Source of the DNA: Granulibacter bethesdensis
GTDB lineage: Bacteria; Pseudomonadota; Alphaproteobacteria; Acetobacterales; Acetobacteraceae
NCBI RefSeq assembly: GCF_001889525.1
Contig: NZ_CP018192.1
Location: 372,001 to 436,000 of the forward strand
DNA length: 64,000 nt
Reading direction: 5' to 3'
The translations under genes were made by a program, and so were the position numbers. This document shows, piece by piece, positions 20,905 to 29,652 of the stretch (its first letter is position 1; the number at the start of each line of letters is the position of its first letter). The notes beneath the pieces were generated by a model. It made no database searches, was not told the DNA's origin, and was given only the letters and a program-made list of their open reading frames with translations.

Positions 20905-21121
20905 AGGGTTCCCCTACCTTCATGCCTGAGGTGGAGGAGGGCCGGCCCAGCCCGGTCTCCTCACGGCCCGAAGTATTTGCCTTAACCGAGTTGGGTGGTG
21001 ACAGCAAACGCTCCGGGGAACGCGAAAGATATTTTTATCCGTTTTCAGGCGAAAACACGGCGCATATGCCATGAATTTGCCTGAAATCGGGATATAAATG
21101 ACACATCATCAGAAAGTGGGA

Positions 21122-21637
21122 TCAGTCCTGATAATCAACCAGCGTTTCGCATGGAACGTTCAGCCGCTCGCGGCCTTTCAGGAAACTGAGTTCGATGATG
21201 GTGGCGGCAGCGGCGACGTCAGCGCCGATTTTGTGTAGCAGGTCGATGCCGGCAGCGAGTGTCCCGCCTGTTGCCAGCAGATCATCCACAATGACTACGC
21301 GCTGTCCCGGCTTGATCGCACCTTCCTGAATTTCCAGACGGTCGGTACCATATTCCAGCGCGTAATCCAGACCGATGGTCTTGCCCGGGAGTTTGCCGCG
21401 TTTGCGCAGCATGACGAAGCCGCAACCCAGTTTCAGCGCCAACGGGGCGGCCAGCAGGAAGCCACGGCTTTCAACCCCGGCCAGTATATCAGGATGATGA
21501 ACGCGCACTCGGTTGGCGAGTCGGCCCATGGTGACCTGCCAGGCATCGGCATCTGCCAGCAGGGTGGAGATGTCGTGGAACAGAATGCCGGGCTTTGGAA
21601 AGTCCGGAATATCCCGAATATACTTCTTGAGATCCAT
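21122..21637 (-). CDS. apt: Adenine phosphoribosyltransferase
   Basis: Cytosolic purine-salvage enzyme converting adenine and PRPP to AMP. The 171-residue protein starts [17 protein letters not shown], the usual Apt N-terminus, and has the PRPP-binding loop [17 protein letters not shown] (about residues 114-130). AGCAGGA lies before the ATG. A longer frame to 21808 was rejected because the extra residues do not match the family. A 217-base gap without genes follows downstream; it contains an eight-base inverted repeat (21043-21050 and 21079-21086) but no recognisable terminator. Confidence 0.96.
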
Positions 21638-21783
21638 GCGCGCGGGTCCTGCTTTCGTCCAAAATTTTACCTGCCCGGACGGTCGCATGGCGCGGATGCG
21701 CCTCTCTAGCGGTAACCACGGGCGCGCTTCTATAGCGGTAACTGTCAGGCGTTTAAATGCAGGATGTGATCCTGTCAGACCAG

Positions 21784-22254
21784 TTATTGCTCTCCGATCA
21801 GTCGGCAATGAACAGGAATGGTCTGCCCGTTCTGTCTGGGCAGCGGACCCTCGTGGCTGGGGCAGTCGAGAAGATTGTCGGGGCCTGCTCGTCTGGCCGA
21901 ATAGACGTTGATCAAAATCCTGGCAGAGTCCGGCATGATCTTGTCGAGATCTTTCTGCCTGAAGCCGCTTCGGGAAATGGTAGTGCGCCCGCCAGTTGCA
22001 GGGAGGGTCGTTTTTTCCTGACCCAGAGCAATTTCCCCTTCCGTGGCTTCTTTTTGAGTCGCTGGGGTGGGGAGGCCATCATAAAAGACGGCAACGGTGA
22101 TAACTTCATGGCGCTTGAGCAGCATTTGCCGCGCCAATGGCGAAAGGGTGACATCAACCGCAAAGGGAACAAGAGGCTCAGGGCCCTTTGCATTGGCCAA
22201 GCTACCGGCCATCAGGCACAGCAACGTCATAGCTTTGATGGGATATATTATCAT
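21784..22254 (-). CDS. Exported protein of unknown function
   Basis: About 156 residues with an apparent signal peptide (hydrophobic [14 protein letters not shown], cleavage near ANA-KG). The mature part is hydrophilic with the blocks [20 protein letters not shown] and [14 protein letters not shown]; no family was recognised. Its upstream frame runs through the tRNA-Pro gene and so must start later; ATGs at 22254, 22272 and 22293 are all possible and none has a good ribosome binding site. It lies upstream of apt on the same strand. Confidence 0.55.
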
Positions 22255-22311
22255 AGGAGAAGCCCGAACCATGTGATGGGGTTCATCAGACATGCGGGAA
22301 AGAAAATCGGC

Positions 22312-22388
22312 TGGTCGGAGTGAGAGGATTCGAACCTCCGGCCCCTGCGTCCCGAACACAGTGCTCTACCAGGCTGAGCTACACTCCG
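22312..22388 (-). tRNA. tRNA-Pro (anticodon CGG)
   Basis: On the minus strand a 77-base cloverleaf begins CGGAGTG and ends CACTCCG, discriminator A, and an encoded CCA (22312-22314). The D arm TAGCTCAGCCTGG, anticodon loop TTCGGGA with anticodon CGG (22354-22352), and T arm GGTTCGAATCC are all present. It reads CCG proline codons, frequent in this GC-rich genome. Confidence 0.97.
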
Positions 22389-22566
22389 GCCGAGGCCGGG
22401 CGTATAACCAACCTCCTGTGATCATGCAAGATGCCTGAGCATAAAAGGTGATCGTAAATCTCTCTTGTCCTGCCCCTTTCTGGATGTCGTTGCTATGCGA
22501 GTTTAAAGACAAGCCTCCGCTATGGGCATTCACATGCGGCGGTGGATATCACGGCGAACAAGGGAG

Positions 22567-22598
22567 GCACCATCACTGGCCCTGACCAGTGATGGTGC
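22567..22598. terminator. Perfect 13-bp stem-loop after membrane protein gene
   Basis: GCACCATCACTGG (22567-22579) pairs exactly with CCAGTGATGGTGC (22586-22598) around a six-base loop. It lies 12 bases beyond the stop of the leftward membrane protein gene at 22610. There is no U tract on either strand, so it may terminate by another route or protect the 3' end. Confidence 0.45.
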
Positions 22599-22609
22599 TG
22601 CCATTGAGA

Positions 22610-23950
22610 TCAATGATGGTTCAGGTTGGCTCGCAGGTCTGGTATCCACTTTGATACATCCCCGGCATGCTGGCACATCTTGGGTACAAAATGTACTGTT
22701 TCATCATAGATGTAACCGTAATCATCAAGAATGCTCAGCCGGAGTAGATCCTTGCGGGGAATAGCTATGCCTGAGCAGTTAGCTGCTGCTGCGCGGTTGG
22801 AGAGAACACGCATTTCTACTGATCGAGCATGTCCCCAGGACGCCCCCGTGATAAGTGGAACGATTATGAAAGCCGACGCTACAGAAGGCGCAAATTGTCC
22901 GGGAAGGCAGTCCAATGCATATATTGCGATGCCGATAAAGAAAGGCACCAACATAGGTGCTTCGTGAAAATCGTCAAATGCCCATGCGACTCCCAGGTTT
23001 TCTCTGCCAACGGTAAATTCTGCCGTCCACAATAACGGTATTACGGTTAATACAGCACCAAGGCGTTTTTCTATTGTGTTAAAGCTCAGGGAAAGGGTGA
23101 ATAGAAACGCCCAGATTATAAGTGAGATTGCTCCTGCAATGAGGGCAAACGACTCATTTTGATTTCCAAATCCACCCCCGATCATTTTGGTGAAATAAAT
23201 CAGGTGTTCAAAAATGCTGGTAACCTTTTCTGATTTTGTAATATGTATATTAGGCACAAGCATAGTCAGCCATACAGCAACAAGAAAAAGAATGGCATGT
23301 AACAAGCCAATCAACAGGCCCTTGCGTATTTCTTTGGAGCGTAGCGAGATCATGATAAAATGTGCGCCACTTGCAAGCCACAGAGCGCCGCCCTGAGCTT
23401 CAGATCCTGTTGCAAGCAGGCATATAATGAAAATGGCAGGGTAGGCGCGGAAACCATAGCGTTCGATCAATAGAAGCGAGCATGCCAGCATAGCTAGATC
23501 TAGATACCACCATATCTGGAAGCTCCATAGCAGGTAGCTTGTCTGTGATGGATTGAGAAGTGGCAGGGTAACGGTCAGAATGGTCAGGAATGGATAGGTC
23601 TTTATGATGGTTGATTGACGAAGTGCAAACCAAAGCATGATACCACTCGACAGCAGAAGAATAGCATTTTCATAAATAAGGGCTTTCATCCAAATTCCAG
23701 TCGCTTTCAAAGTTGCTAAAGCGACAAATAGATGAAAAGCAATGAGATGTTCGTTGCTGCGGGCCTTGATAAGATCAATTATGGTTCCATTTTCATTAGA
23801 AAAGAAATTTATATATCGCAGAAAACCATAAGAATCATTTGATGGCCATATCGGCCCATAATGATAAACCCATGCAAATAAAATAATTCCGGTGATAGAA
23901 AAAGAACTTAAAAATATTATTTTATGGAATTTATTTTCTATTTGATTCAT
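22610..23950 (-). CDS. Polytopic membrane protein of unknown function, lower GC than neighbours
   Basis: A 446-residue inner-membrane protein with about ten hydrophobic segments, including FLSSFSITGIILFAWVYHYG near the N-terminus. The loop after the first segment carries SNDSYGFLRYINFF and the next RSNEHLIAFHLF, acidic and polar loop residues reminiscent of membrane glycosyltransferases of the GT-C type. That comparison is weak. Codon use is visibly more AT-rich than adjacent genes, suggesting transfer. It stands between tRNA-Pro and a LOG-family gene without operon partners. Confidence 0.6.
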   Translation of the reverse strand: MNQIENKFHKIIFLSSFSITGIILFAWVYHYGPIWPSNDSYGFLRYINFFSNENGTIIDLIKARSNEHLIAFHLFVALATLKATGIWMKALIYENAILLLSSGIMLWFALRQSTIIKTYPFLTILTVTLPLLNPSQTSYLLWSFQIWWYLDLAMLACSLLLIERYGFRAYPAIFIICLLATGSEAQGGALWLASGAHFIMISLRSKEIRKGLLIGLLHAILFLVAVWLTMLVPNIHITKSEKVTSIFEHLIYFTKMIGGGFGNQNESFALIAGAISLIIWAFLFTLSLSFNTIEKRLGAVLTVIPLLWTAEFTVGRENLGVAWAFDDFHEAPMLVPFFIGIAIYALDCLPGQFAPSVASAFIIVPLITGASWGHARSVEMRVLSNRAAAANCSGIAIPRKDLLRLSILDDYGYIYDETVHFVPKMCQHAGDVSKWIPDLRANLNHH

Positions 23951-23978
23951 TTTCTATGCCTTCCTAATTCTAAAAAAG

Positions 23979-24590
23979 TCATAAACGGCCTGAAGGACCA
24001 TTTTCTTTTTCTGGAAGTTGTTTCAATGCTTCTAGCAAAGTGGTCACATCTGGCACGACCTCATATAATCGCTGGCAACTGGCATCGGCGAAGCCGTCTT
24101 CTATGGCGGTGTCCAGCACCTTAATCAGGGCATCGGCCCAGCCATCAATGTTACAGATCAGGATCGGCTTATCGTGGAGGCCCAGCTGCCTCCAGGTCAC
24201 GATCTCGAACGTCTCATCGAATGTACCGAGGCCGCCGGGCATGGTGACGAACGCATCCGCCAGATCGAACATGTGGCGCTTGCGTGTATGCATGCTGTCA
24301 GTCACGATCATGTCCATGACCTTTTCATGCATGACCTCCTTCTGACGCAGGAAGTCGGGGATCACGCCCGTCACTCTGCCGCCTTCTGCCAGCACGCCAT
24401 TCGTGACGGCCCCCATCAGACCGATCTTGCCGCCGCCATAAATCAGCGTGATCCCGGCCTTGGCCAGTCCACGTCCCAGCGCCAGGGAGGCTTCGTACCA
24501 GACCGGACGATTGCCAGTGCGGGAGCCGCAGAAAACGGCGACCGCTTTCGCAGTGGGGTACGGAGTGGCGGTAAGAGGAAGCCCGTTCAT
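23979..24590 (-). CDS. LOG family protein (TIGR00730, nucleotide phosphoribohydrolase-like)
   Basis: About 203 residues with a Rossmann-like fold. The family motif PGGLGTFDE and the upstream GSRTGNRP and YGGGKIGLMGAV segments place it among LOG proteins, which cleave ribose-phosphate from nucleotide monophosphates and in some bacteria make cytokinin-like bases. The internal ATG for MNGLPLTATPYP (24590) is preferred; a longer frame to 24656 is possible. It ends just after the AT-rich membrane protein gene begins and is followed upstream by cytochrome b561. Confidence 0.88.
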   Translation of the reverse strand: MNGLPLTATPYPTAKAVAVFCGSRTGNRPVWYEASLALGRGLAKAGITLIYGGGKIGLMGAVTNGVLAEGGRVTGVIPDFLRQKEVMHEKVMDMIVTDSMHTRKRHMFDLADAFVTMPGGLGTFDETFEIVTWRQLGLHDKPILICNIDGWADALIKVLDTAIEDGFADASCQRLYEVVPDVTTLLEALKQLPEKENGPSGRL

Positions 24591-24656
24591 TCCGGCGTCT
24601 TTCAAGAGTGGCTCCTGTATTGCGCGATGCCCAAAAGGAATAAATCGAAGGATCAA

Positions 24657-25355
24657 TCAGGCCCCGAATTGCCGCAAGAGCAGCAGGGTGAGCAGCAGGG
24701 CGCACAGAAGCACCAGCGCTGCCATGCCTGGTCCGGCAAGTTTTGGTGTTCTGGTGGCGGCGGGCAGGCGTTTTTTACCGCTGATGAACTGCCGTAGCGG
24801 GCTTTCCCCGGAGATACGCCCGGCGATCAGGAGCAGGAGCAGATGCAGCGCAAACAGTGCACCAAGCACCATCAAGGCAACACTATGCGCAAAAGCGGCG
24901 TTGGCCGCTGCCTCCGACGGGAGCAGATGGAAAAAAGGATCCGATGGTGAGGCACATAATCCCGTCAGGCAGGCCCCTGACAGGGCTAGCAATATCACCA
25001 ATATGAGCCATCCCCCTGCAGCACCATGGCCGAAATCGGGGCGTGTGGCCTGACCGGGTCGCGGAGCTGTGAGGCGGGTTGTTGTGTGGCGTTTTGCATC
25101 CCGCTTTTCCACCCCGCTCAGTGGCGCGACGAGGAATGCACTGAATCGGGAGGTCTCGCTTCCCGCGAATCCCCAGCCAAGACGGAACAGCAGAAGAAGA
25201 AGCAGCGTCTCTGCGGTCCAGCGGTGAATATCAGGCCAGCCCTCGACCCAGCTCAATGCCAGCAAGGCCGCCAGCAGGGTGGAGGCCCCATGAAACAGGC
25301 GCAGAGGCGCATCCCAAACCCGCATCGATAACCGAATGCCACTCGCCGATTTCAT
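24657..25355 (-). CDS. Cytochrome b561-like membrane protein
   Basis: A 232-residue protein with four main hydrophobic segments. The N-terminus VWDAPLRLFHGASTLLAALL carries the conserved histidine of the cytochrome b561 / NiFe-hydrogenase b-type family, and further membrane histidines (HSVALMVLGALFALHLLL) could ligate two haems. It is probably an electron carrier in the inner membrane. Its stop directly precedes the LOG gene frame on the same strand. Partners are not encoded nearby. Confidence 0.8.
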   Translation of the reverse strand: MKSASGIRLSMRVWDAPLRLFHGASTLLAALLALSWVEGWPDIHRWTAETLLLLLLFRLGWGFAGSETSRFSAFLVAPLSGVEKRDAKRHTTTRLTAPRPGQATRPDFGHGAAGGWLILVILLALSGACLTGLCASPSDPFFHLLPSEAAANAAFAHSVALMVLGALFALHLLLLLIAGRISGESPLRQFISGKKRLPAATRTPKLAGPGMAALVLLCALLLTLLLLRQFGA

Positions 25356-25476
25356 GCTCTATCCGTTTGTTCAAGCCGATTATTCAGGGTCGAAGCCGCG
25401 GCACCTTGACGCAAGGCAGCGCATCACGCGATCCCCTTTTGCGACAAGTTGACCGTTTTGTGGAGGCCAGCACCGC

Positions 25477-26526
25477 ATGGCAATCGCGGCATCCCAACCG
25501 CCGGGCCTGCTTCAGACGATACCGGGTGGTCCGGTGCCCTATGCGCTGGTTCTGGCGGCCCTGATACCATGGTTGTTGAGGCGGGGGGCAGCATGGTCCG
25601 GCCTGAACGGTCTGGCGACGATCAGGGGTGGTGCCGCCATGCTGGCGGGCTGGCTGCTGTTGGCACCCGTACCGGCGCCTTCTCATGCAGGTGGCAAAGC
25701 GGTTTCATTATTCGAGTCGCTGCTGCTGTTGGCGGTTGTGTCTACTCTGCTGTTGCCATGGCGATTACCCTCCTTTCTGTCCCGTGCTGTGACCGCTGTC
25801 AGTGCAGGGAAAAGCGGGGTGCCGCTTATTTCCTGTGTGCTTCTCCTGCTGGCAGCAGGCTGGTGGCTGACCCGCGTGACCGGGATTCCTGTGGGTATCC
25901 CCAGATGGGTGACGTTTGCATTGGCTGGTACTGGCGCCGTTCTGTTGCTTGACCGCTCCATGCGTCAGAGGACAGCGGGGCTGGTAACGGCAGCGTCCTG
26001 TCTGGCTCTGACGCTGGACGCATGTCATGTGACAAGCCCGGTGGGGCTGCGATGGTCCGGTCTGGCATGGGTCGTGGCGGCGGCCGCGCTTGGAACATGG
26101 TTCGGCGGGGGAGGGGAGCGGCCTGCCGTCGTCAAACGCCCGGCTACGGGCAAAAAAACGTCGGGCGCTTCTCATCGCACCGGGAAAAAAATCGTGCCGA
26201 CCAAACAGCCTGCCTTGTCCCTTGGGGCGGATCGGGCGGAGCAGGCCGATCATCCTCTGCTGCCGCTTCAATATGCCGCGGCGACACTGATACTGGCCGT
26301 GGCGCTGGTCGCCCTGCATCCGGGCGGGGCATCTGTTTCTTCGCTTTCCCGAGCCGGATATGCAACTGGGCTGATCTGGTTGCCTCCCTGGATAGGCCTG
26401 TCCTTATACAGCCGTTTCCAGCGGAGAGGACGGCTGCTGAAGCCGGAGCCGGTTGCAGCCACCATAGCTGTCCTGCTGACTGCGTTGGCAACCTATTCAG
26501 CTGCAGCCCTGACCGGATTGCGATAG
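25477..26526 (+). CDS. Polytopic membrane protein of unknown function
   Basis: A 349-residue protein with about nine hydrophobic segments. Between them is a basic, Lys-rich cytosolic linker (roughly residues 220-250). No family was recognised; the amino-acid composition is Ala/Leu/Gly-rich and GC-typical. It lies 90 bases upstream of psd on the same strand and may belong to the phospholipid operon, but no evidence for a lipid role is visible. Confidence 0.6.
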   Translation: MAIAASQPPGLLQTIPGGPVPYALVLAALIPWLLRRGAAWSGLNGLATIRGGAAMLAGWLLLAPVPAPSHAGGKAVSLFESLLLLAVVSTLLLPWRLPSFLSRAVTAVSAGKSGVPLISCVLLLLAAGWWLTRVTGIPVGIPRWVTFALAGTGAVLLLDRSMRQRTAGLVTAASCLALTLDACHVTSPVGLRWSGLAWVVAAAALGTWFGGGGERPAVVKRPATGKKTSGASHRTGKKIVPTKQPALSLGADRAEQADHPLLPLQYAAATLILAVALVALHPGGASVSSLSRAGYATGLIWLPPWIGLSLYSRFQRRGRLLKPEPVAATIAVLLTALATYSAAALTGLR

Positions 26527-26616
26527 GCCGGAGCAAGGTGAAACCTCTCTCGCTTGCCCCTCTATTCAGAAGGTTTCATAACCGCATGTTCCATCCCCAA
26601 AGGGAAGTCTGCCCAG

Positions 26617-27288
26617 ATGTCCATGGTTCAATCTGTCAAAATGGTCCTTGCCCCTCCGCATCCGGCGGCGCGGCCATTCCTGATCGGCGGTGTGGGTGTC
26701 GCGCTGGTCGGACTATTTCTGTCTCATTGGATTGTCTGGCTGGGTGTGGCCTTCACCCTGTTCTGCCTGTTCTTCTTTCGCGATCCGGAGCGTGTGCCAC
26801 CGGGCCGGACGGGGCTGGCGCTGGCACCGGCCGATGGTCATGTCGTATCCGTGGCCCCCGCCGTTCCTCCGCCTGAGCTTGGACTGGGGGATACGCCGCG
26901 CTGGCGGGTGGCGACCTTCCTGTCTGTGCTGGATGTGCATGTAAACCGTATGCCGGTGGATGGGACGGTCACGAAAATCGCCTATCGACCCGGCAAATTT
27001 CTCAATGCGAGCCTCGACAAGGCCAGTGAGGATAATGAGCGCAATGCGCTGGCGATCCGCATGCCGGATGGGCGCAAAGTGGCGGTGGTGCAGATTGCGG
27101 GGCTGATTGCCCGCCGTATCCTGTGCGATGCGCGGGAGGGCGATATGGTGAATGCCGGAGCACGTTTCGGCATCATCCGCTTCGGCAGCCGTACGGATCT
27201 GTATCTGCCTGAGGGCGTATTACCGCTGGTCACGGAAGGCCAGACCATGATCGGGGGCGAGACCGTGATCGCCGATCTGACGCCATGA
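26617..27288 (+). CDS. psd: Phosphatidylserine decarboxylase proenzyme
   Basis: Makes phosphatidylethanolamine from phosphatidylserine in the inner membrane. The 223-residue proenzyme is the short type. The self-cleavage site RFGSR (Gly190-Ser191) would give alpha and beta chains with a pyruvoyl group, and [16 protein letters not shown] and PADGHVVSV are family blocks. Two membrane segments occupy about residues 21-54. The ATG at 26617 follows AAGGGAAG at good spacing; an ATG at 26554 is less likely. The stop overlaps the pssA start in ATGA. Confidence 0.95.
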   Translation: MSMVQSVKMVLAPPHPAARPFLIGGVGVALVGLFLSHWIVWLGVAFTLFCLFFFRDPERVPPGRTGLALAPADGHVVSVAPAVPPPELGLGDTPRWRVATFLSVLDVHVNRMPVDGTVTKIAYRPGKFLNASLDKASEDNERNALAIRMPDGRKVAVVQIAGLIARRILCDAREGDMVNAGARFGIIRFGSRTDLYLPEGVLPLVTEGQTMIGGETVIADLTP

Positions 27289-28226
27289 GCGGCGACGAAA
27301 CACCAGCGACCCCGCATGGAGACGCACCAAGGCATCCGCGTTTTGCCAAATCGCTTGGCATGCGCCGCCGCCGTCGGTTGCGTCGTCGCCCGCGTTTCGC
27401 GGGGCCTTCTTTCAACCGGATCATTCCCAATCTGCTGACCCTGCTCGGGTTGTGTGCCGGGTTGACCTCGATGCGGCTGGCGCTGGAGGGGCGGTTCGGA
27501 TGGGCGGCGGTGGCCATCTGTGTCGCTGCCTGTATTGATGGTCTGGATGGCAGGTTGGCCCGGCTGCTGCGGGCCACCACGCGCTTTGGGGCTGAATTCG
27601 ACAGCCTGTCCGACTTTCTGTGCTTCGGGGTGGCTCCGTCTTTCGTGATGTATCTGTGGTCGTTACGCCCGGTTCATGGATTCGGCTTTGTGCCGTGCCT
27701 GATGTTTGCGGTCTGCATGGCTCTCCGTCTGGCACGGTTTAATGCTGCGCTGGATGAGCCGAAGGACTCCAGCGTCAGCAAACCGGCCTATGTGCAGAAT
27801 TTCTTCACCGGTGTGCCGGCTCCGATGGGGGCTGCACTCGTGTTGTTCCCGCTGTTCATCGGGCTGGAAGCGCGGGAAATGGAGTGGCCGGCCCTGCTGG
27901 CATTGTCTCATTCCCCGTTGTTCTGCGCCCTGATCCTGATCGGCACGGCGTTGCTGCTGGTGTCTACGCTGCCGGTCTGGAGTTTCAAGAACTTCAAGGT
28001 GCCGTCGCAGTATGTGCTGCCGCTTTTGCTCGGCCTGACGGTCTATATTGCTTTCCTTGTGGCGGATCCATGGGCTGCACTGGCCGCGTTTGGAGTGCTC
28101 TATGCCGCCATGCTGCCCTTCAGCGCCCGCAGCTTCCGACGTTTACAGAACGAGGCGCTGCTGGAGGATCAGGAGGTGACGGAGGCGGACGGGCAGGGGA
28201 ACGGCGTCAGCGATTCAGGCAGATAA
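27285..28226 (+). CDS. pssA: CDP-diacylglycerol-serine O-phosphatidyltransferase
   Basis: Makes phosphatidylserine from CDP-diacylglycerol and serine; with Psd it completes the phosphatidylethanolamine pathway. The 313-residue polytopic protein has a basic N-terminus ([13 protein letters not shown]) and the CDP-alcohol phosphatidyltransferase motif [11 protein letters not shown] followed by [15 protein letters not shown], with the expected Asp residues. The ATG overlaps the psd stop, so the pair is translationally coupled. Its last 58 bases overlap the convergent DUF1643 gene. Confidence 0.95.
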   Translation: MSGDETPATPHGDAPRHPRFAKSLGMRRRRRLRRRPRFAGPSFNRIIPNLLTLLGLCAGLTSMRLALEGRFGWAAVAICVAACIDGLDGRLARLLRATTRFGAEFDSLSDFLCFGVAPSFVMYLWSLRPVHGFGFVPCLMFAVCMALRLARFNAALDEPKDSSVSKPAYVQNFFTGVPAPMGAALVLFPLFIGLEAREMEWPALLALSHSPLFCALILIGTALLLVSTLPVWSFKNFKVPSQYVLPLLLGLTVYIAFLVADPWAALAAFGVLYAAMLPFSARSFRRLQNEALLEDQEVTEADGQGNGVSDSGR

Positions 28227-28762
28227 AGCGGATGGTGGGGGCAGCCATCGGCTGACAGGCGCAGGACATGGGGCACGATTCCCGCATCACGCAGCAGGCG
28301 CATGACGGCAGGCCCACGTGACTGGAGCGGTTTCAGCTTTGGCCGACCATAAGCGAGAACGACCAGATCGGCTTCATCGGCCATGCGCAGCAAGGCTTCA
28401 TCATTGCCGGGCCCGACAGGATCATTGACCGCGGCCAGTTGAAGCTGATCGGTCGCACGATAACCGAATGTATTGCCCACCAGCAGCGTTCCATATCCCC
28501 AGCGCCGGGCATAGCGGCCGCATTTGGCGACACTCGGGTCATCATGGGTGGGAATGGCGGTGGAGGGGTTCATCATAATGAACATGACCGCAGGTGCAGC
28601 CTTGTCCCAGCACCGTCGCAATTCGTAACGATAGCAATTGCCGGGGCCATCAAAAACAGCATTGCCGATGGTGCCGGATGGCAGGGGCAGCAAACGTTTC
28701 CCGCCTGGATCATGCTCCGGCAGGGAAGAAGAGGCTGGAAGACGGCGAGCGGTGATAGTCAT
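28169..28762 (-). CDS. DUF1643 domain protein
   Basis: A 197-residue soluble protein. The core block VMFIMMNPSTAIPTHDDPSV followed by YGTLLVGNTFGYRATD is the recognisable DUF1643 pattern. No activity has been shown for the family. Its 3' end is antisense to the last 58 bases of pssA. Upstream lies a short gap carrying the mxaD terminator, so it is a separate transcription unit from the methanol cluster. Confidence 0.85.
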   Translation of the reverse strand: MTITARRLPASSSLPEHDPGGKRLLPLPSGTIGNAVFDGPGNCYRYELRRCWDKAAPAVMFIMMNPSTAIPTHDDPSVAKCGRYARRWGYGTLLVGNTFGYRATDQLQLAAVNDPVGPGNDEALLRMADEADLVVLAYGRPKLKPLQSRGPAVMRLLRDAGIVPHVLRLSADGCPHHPLYLPESLTPFPCPSASVTS

Positions 28763-28790
28763 GGCCCTGTTCTGCCATGCAAAGCGGCCG

Positions 28791-28817
28791 TAAAAAAGGG
28801 GGCTGTGCGCCCCCCTT
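28791..28817 (-). terminator. Rho-independent terminator of mxaD
   Basis: On the minus strand a GC-rich hairpin (GGGGGC and GCCCCC arms around a five-base loop) is followed by a run of T. It lies 13 bases after the mxaD stop, as expected for an intrinsic terminator. Confidence 0.85.
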
Positions 28818-28829
28818 TACCGTTATGTT

Positions 28830-29372
28830 TTATTTTACATTTTTACTGATATAATCTTTGAGATTACCAAGACCGGCCTTGATCATCGAGGTCATGGCAC
28901 TGACGGCGGCGGCATCGTTCAGATTATCCGGCGGCTCATTGCCGGTATCGCCACGGTAGAAGCGGCCATCCCAGGTGATTTTCGATCCGTTGCCATCCGG
29001 CGTGACCGTCAGCTTCACGTTATAGGAGCTGACCGGCAGAGCGGTAACATCGTCATCGACGCGCCGCCAGCCGATCTGTTTGGCATTCTCGTCAATGAAA
29101 TCCAGACCTTCGACAATCTTTTTGCCGGATTTCAGGGTCAGGGTGCGCTCCTGCCCCTGATCCTTGTCGTTTTTGAAAGTGACTGCGGTGAACTGGGAAT
29201 CCCATTTACCGACTCCACCGAAGTCCTTGACGATCGCCCACACCTTGTCAGGCGGGGCCGACACGGTGACGGATTCGTCCACCTTTTGCGGCGTGGGGCC
29301 GTGCGCATGCGTGGTGAGGGGCGAAATCAGGGAAACGCCGAGAATCGCGCCCATAAAAAGCCGTCTTTTCAT
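28830..29372 (-). CDS. mxaD: MxaD-like SRPBCC periplasmic protein
   Basis: A 180-residue protein with an export signal (MKRRLFMGAILGVSLI, cleavage near THA-HG) and an SRPBCC/polyketide-cyclase-like fold. The family block VSAPPDKVWAIVKDFGGVGK is clear. In Methylobacterium, MxaD aids electron transfer between methanol dehydrogenase and cytochrome cL. Here it lies divergently from mxaF rather than at the end of the cluster, separated by 280 bases, so it could share a regulatory region. The ATG at 29372 is the first with a signal peptide after it; a frame extending to 29435 was not used. A strong terminator follows. Confidence 0.85.
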   Translation of the reverse strand: MKRRLFMGAILGVSLISPLTTHAHGPTPQKVDESVTVSAPPDKVWAIVKDFGGVGKWDSQFTAVTFKNDKDQGQERTLTLKSGKKIVEGLDFIDENAKQIGWRRVDDDVTALPVSSYNVKLTVTPDGNGSKITWDGRFYRGDTGNEPPDNLNDAAAVSAMTSMIKAGLGNLKDYISKNVK

Positions 29373-29493
29373 CGAATAACCCTCTTGCGAAGCATGTGAG
29401 CAACACGGCTGTACGCAAGCTCGAAGAGCCCGCAAACCTCATGAAGAGGGTTGTTATTGAAAAGCAGAATAAATCGGTGTTTTTTCTATTATT

Positions 29494-29517
29494 TTATGCA
29501 TATTATGCAATTATGTG
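29494..29517. promoter_or_regulatory. TTATGCA repeats in the mxaD-mxaF divergent region
   Basis: TTATGCA occurs at 29494-29500 and 29503-29509, and TTATG again at 29511-29515. The middle part is also an inverted repeat: TGCATA, one base, TATGCA (29497-29509). The repeats lie about 150 bases before the mxaF start within AT-rich DNA. A regulator site, perhaps for the response regulator encoded downstream, is inference. Confidence 0.4.
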
Positions 29518-29652
29518 TTCTTATTTATAACTTGTTAAAAACACTATATGCTTGATTTAGACAATAAGTCCTTAATTGAATTTTGCCTCTAGGAAGTCGA
29601 CGAAACCCGTTCATACGATCCGCCCAACGAAACGGGAGGAGACGAAAAGTCG

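Noticed and set aside
22255-22359. N-terminal extension of the exported protein gene through tRNA-Pro
   Set aside because: The extension would be read from tRNA sequence; the signal-peptide start lies after the tRNA.
22312-24590. Genomic island inserted at tRNA-Pro
   Set aside because: No integrase, no duplicated tRNA 3' end, and the odd-composition gene is on the 5' side of the tRNA.
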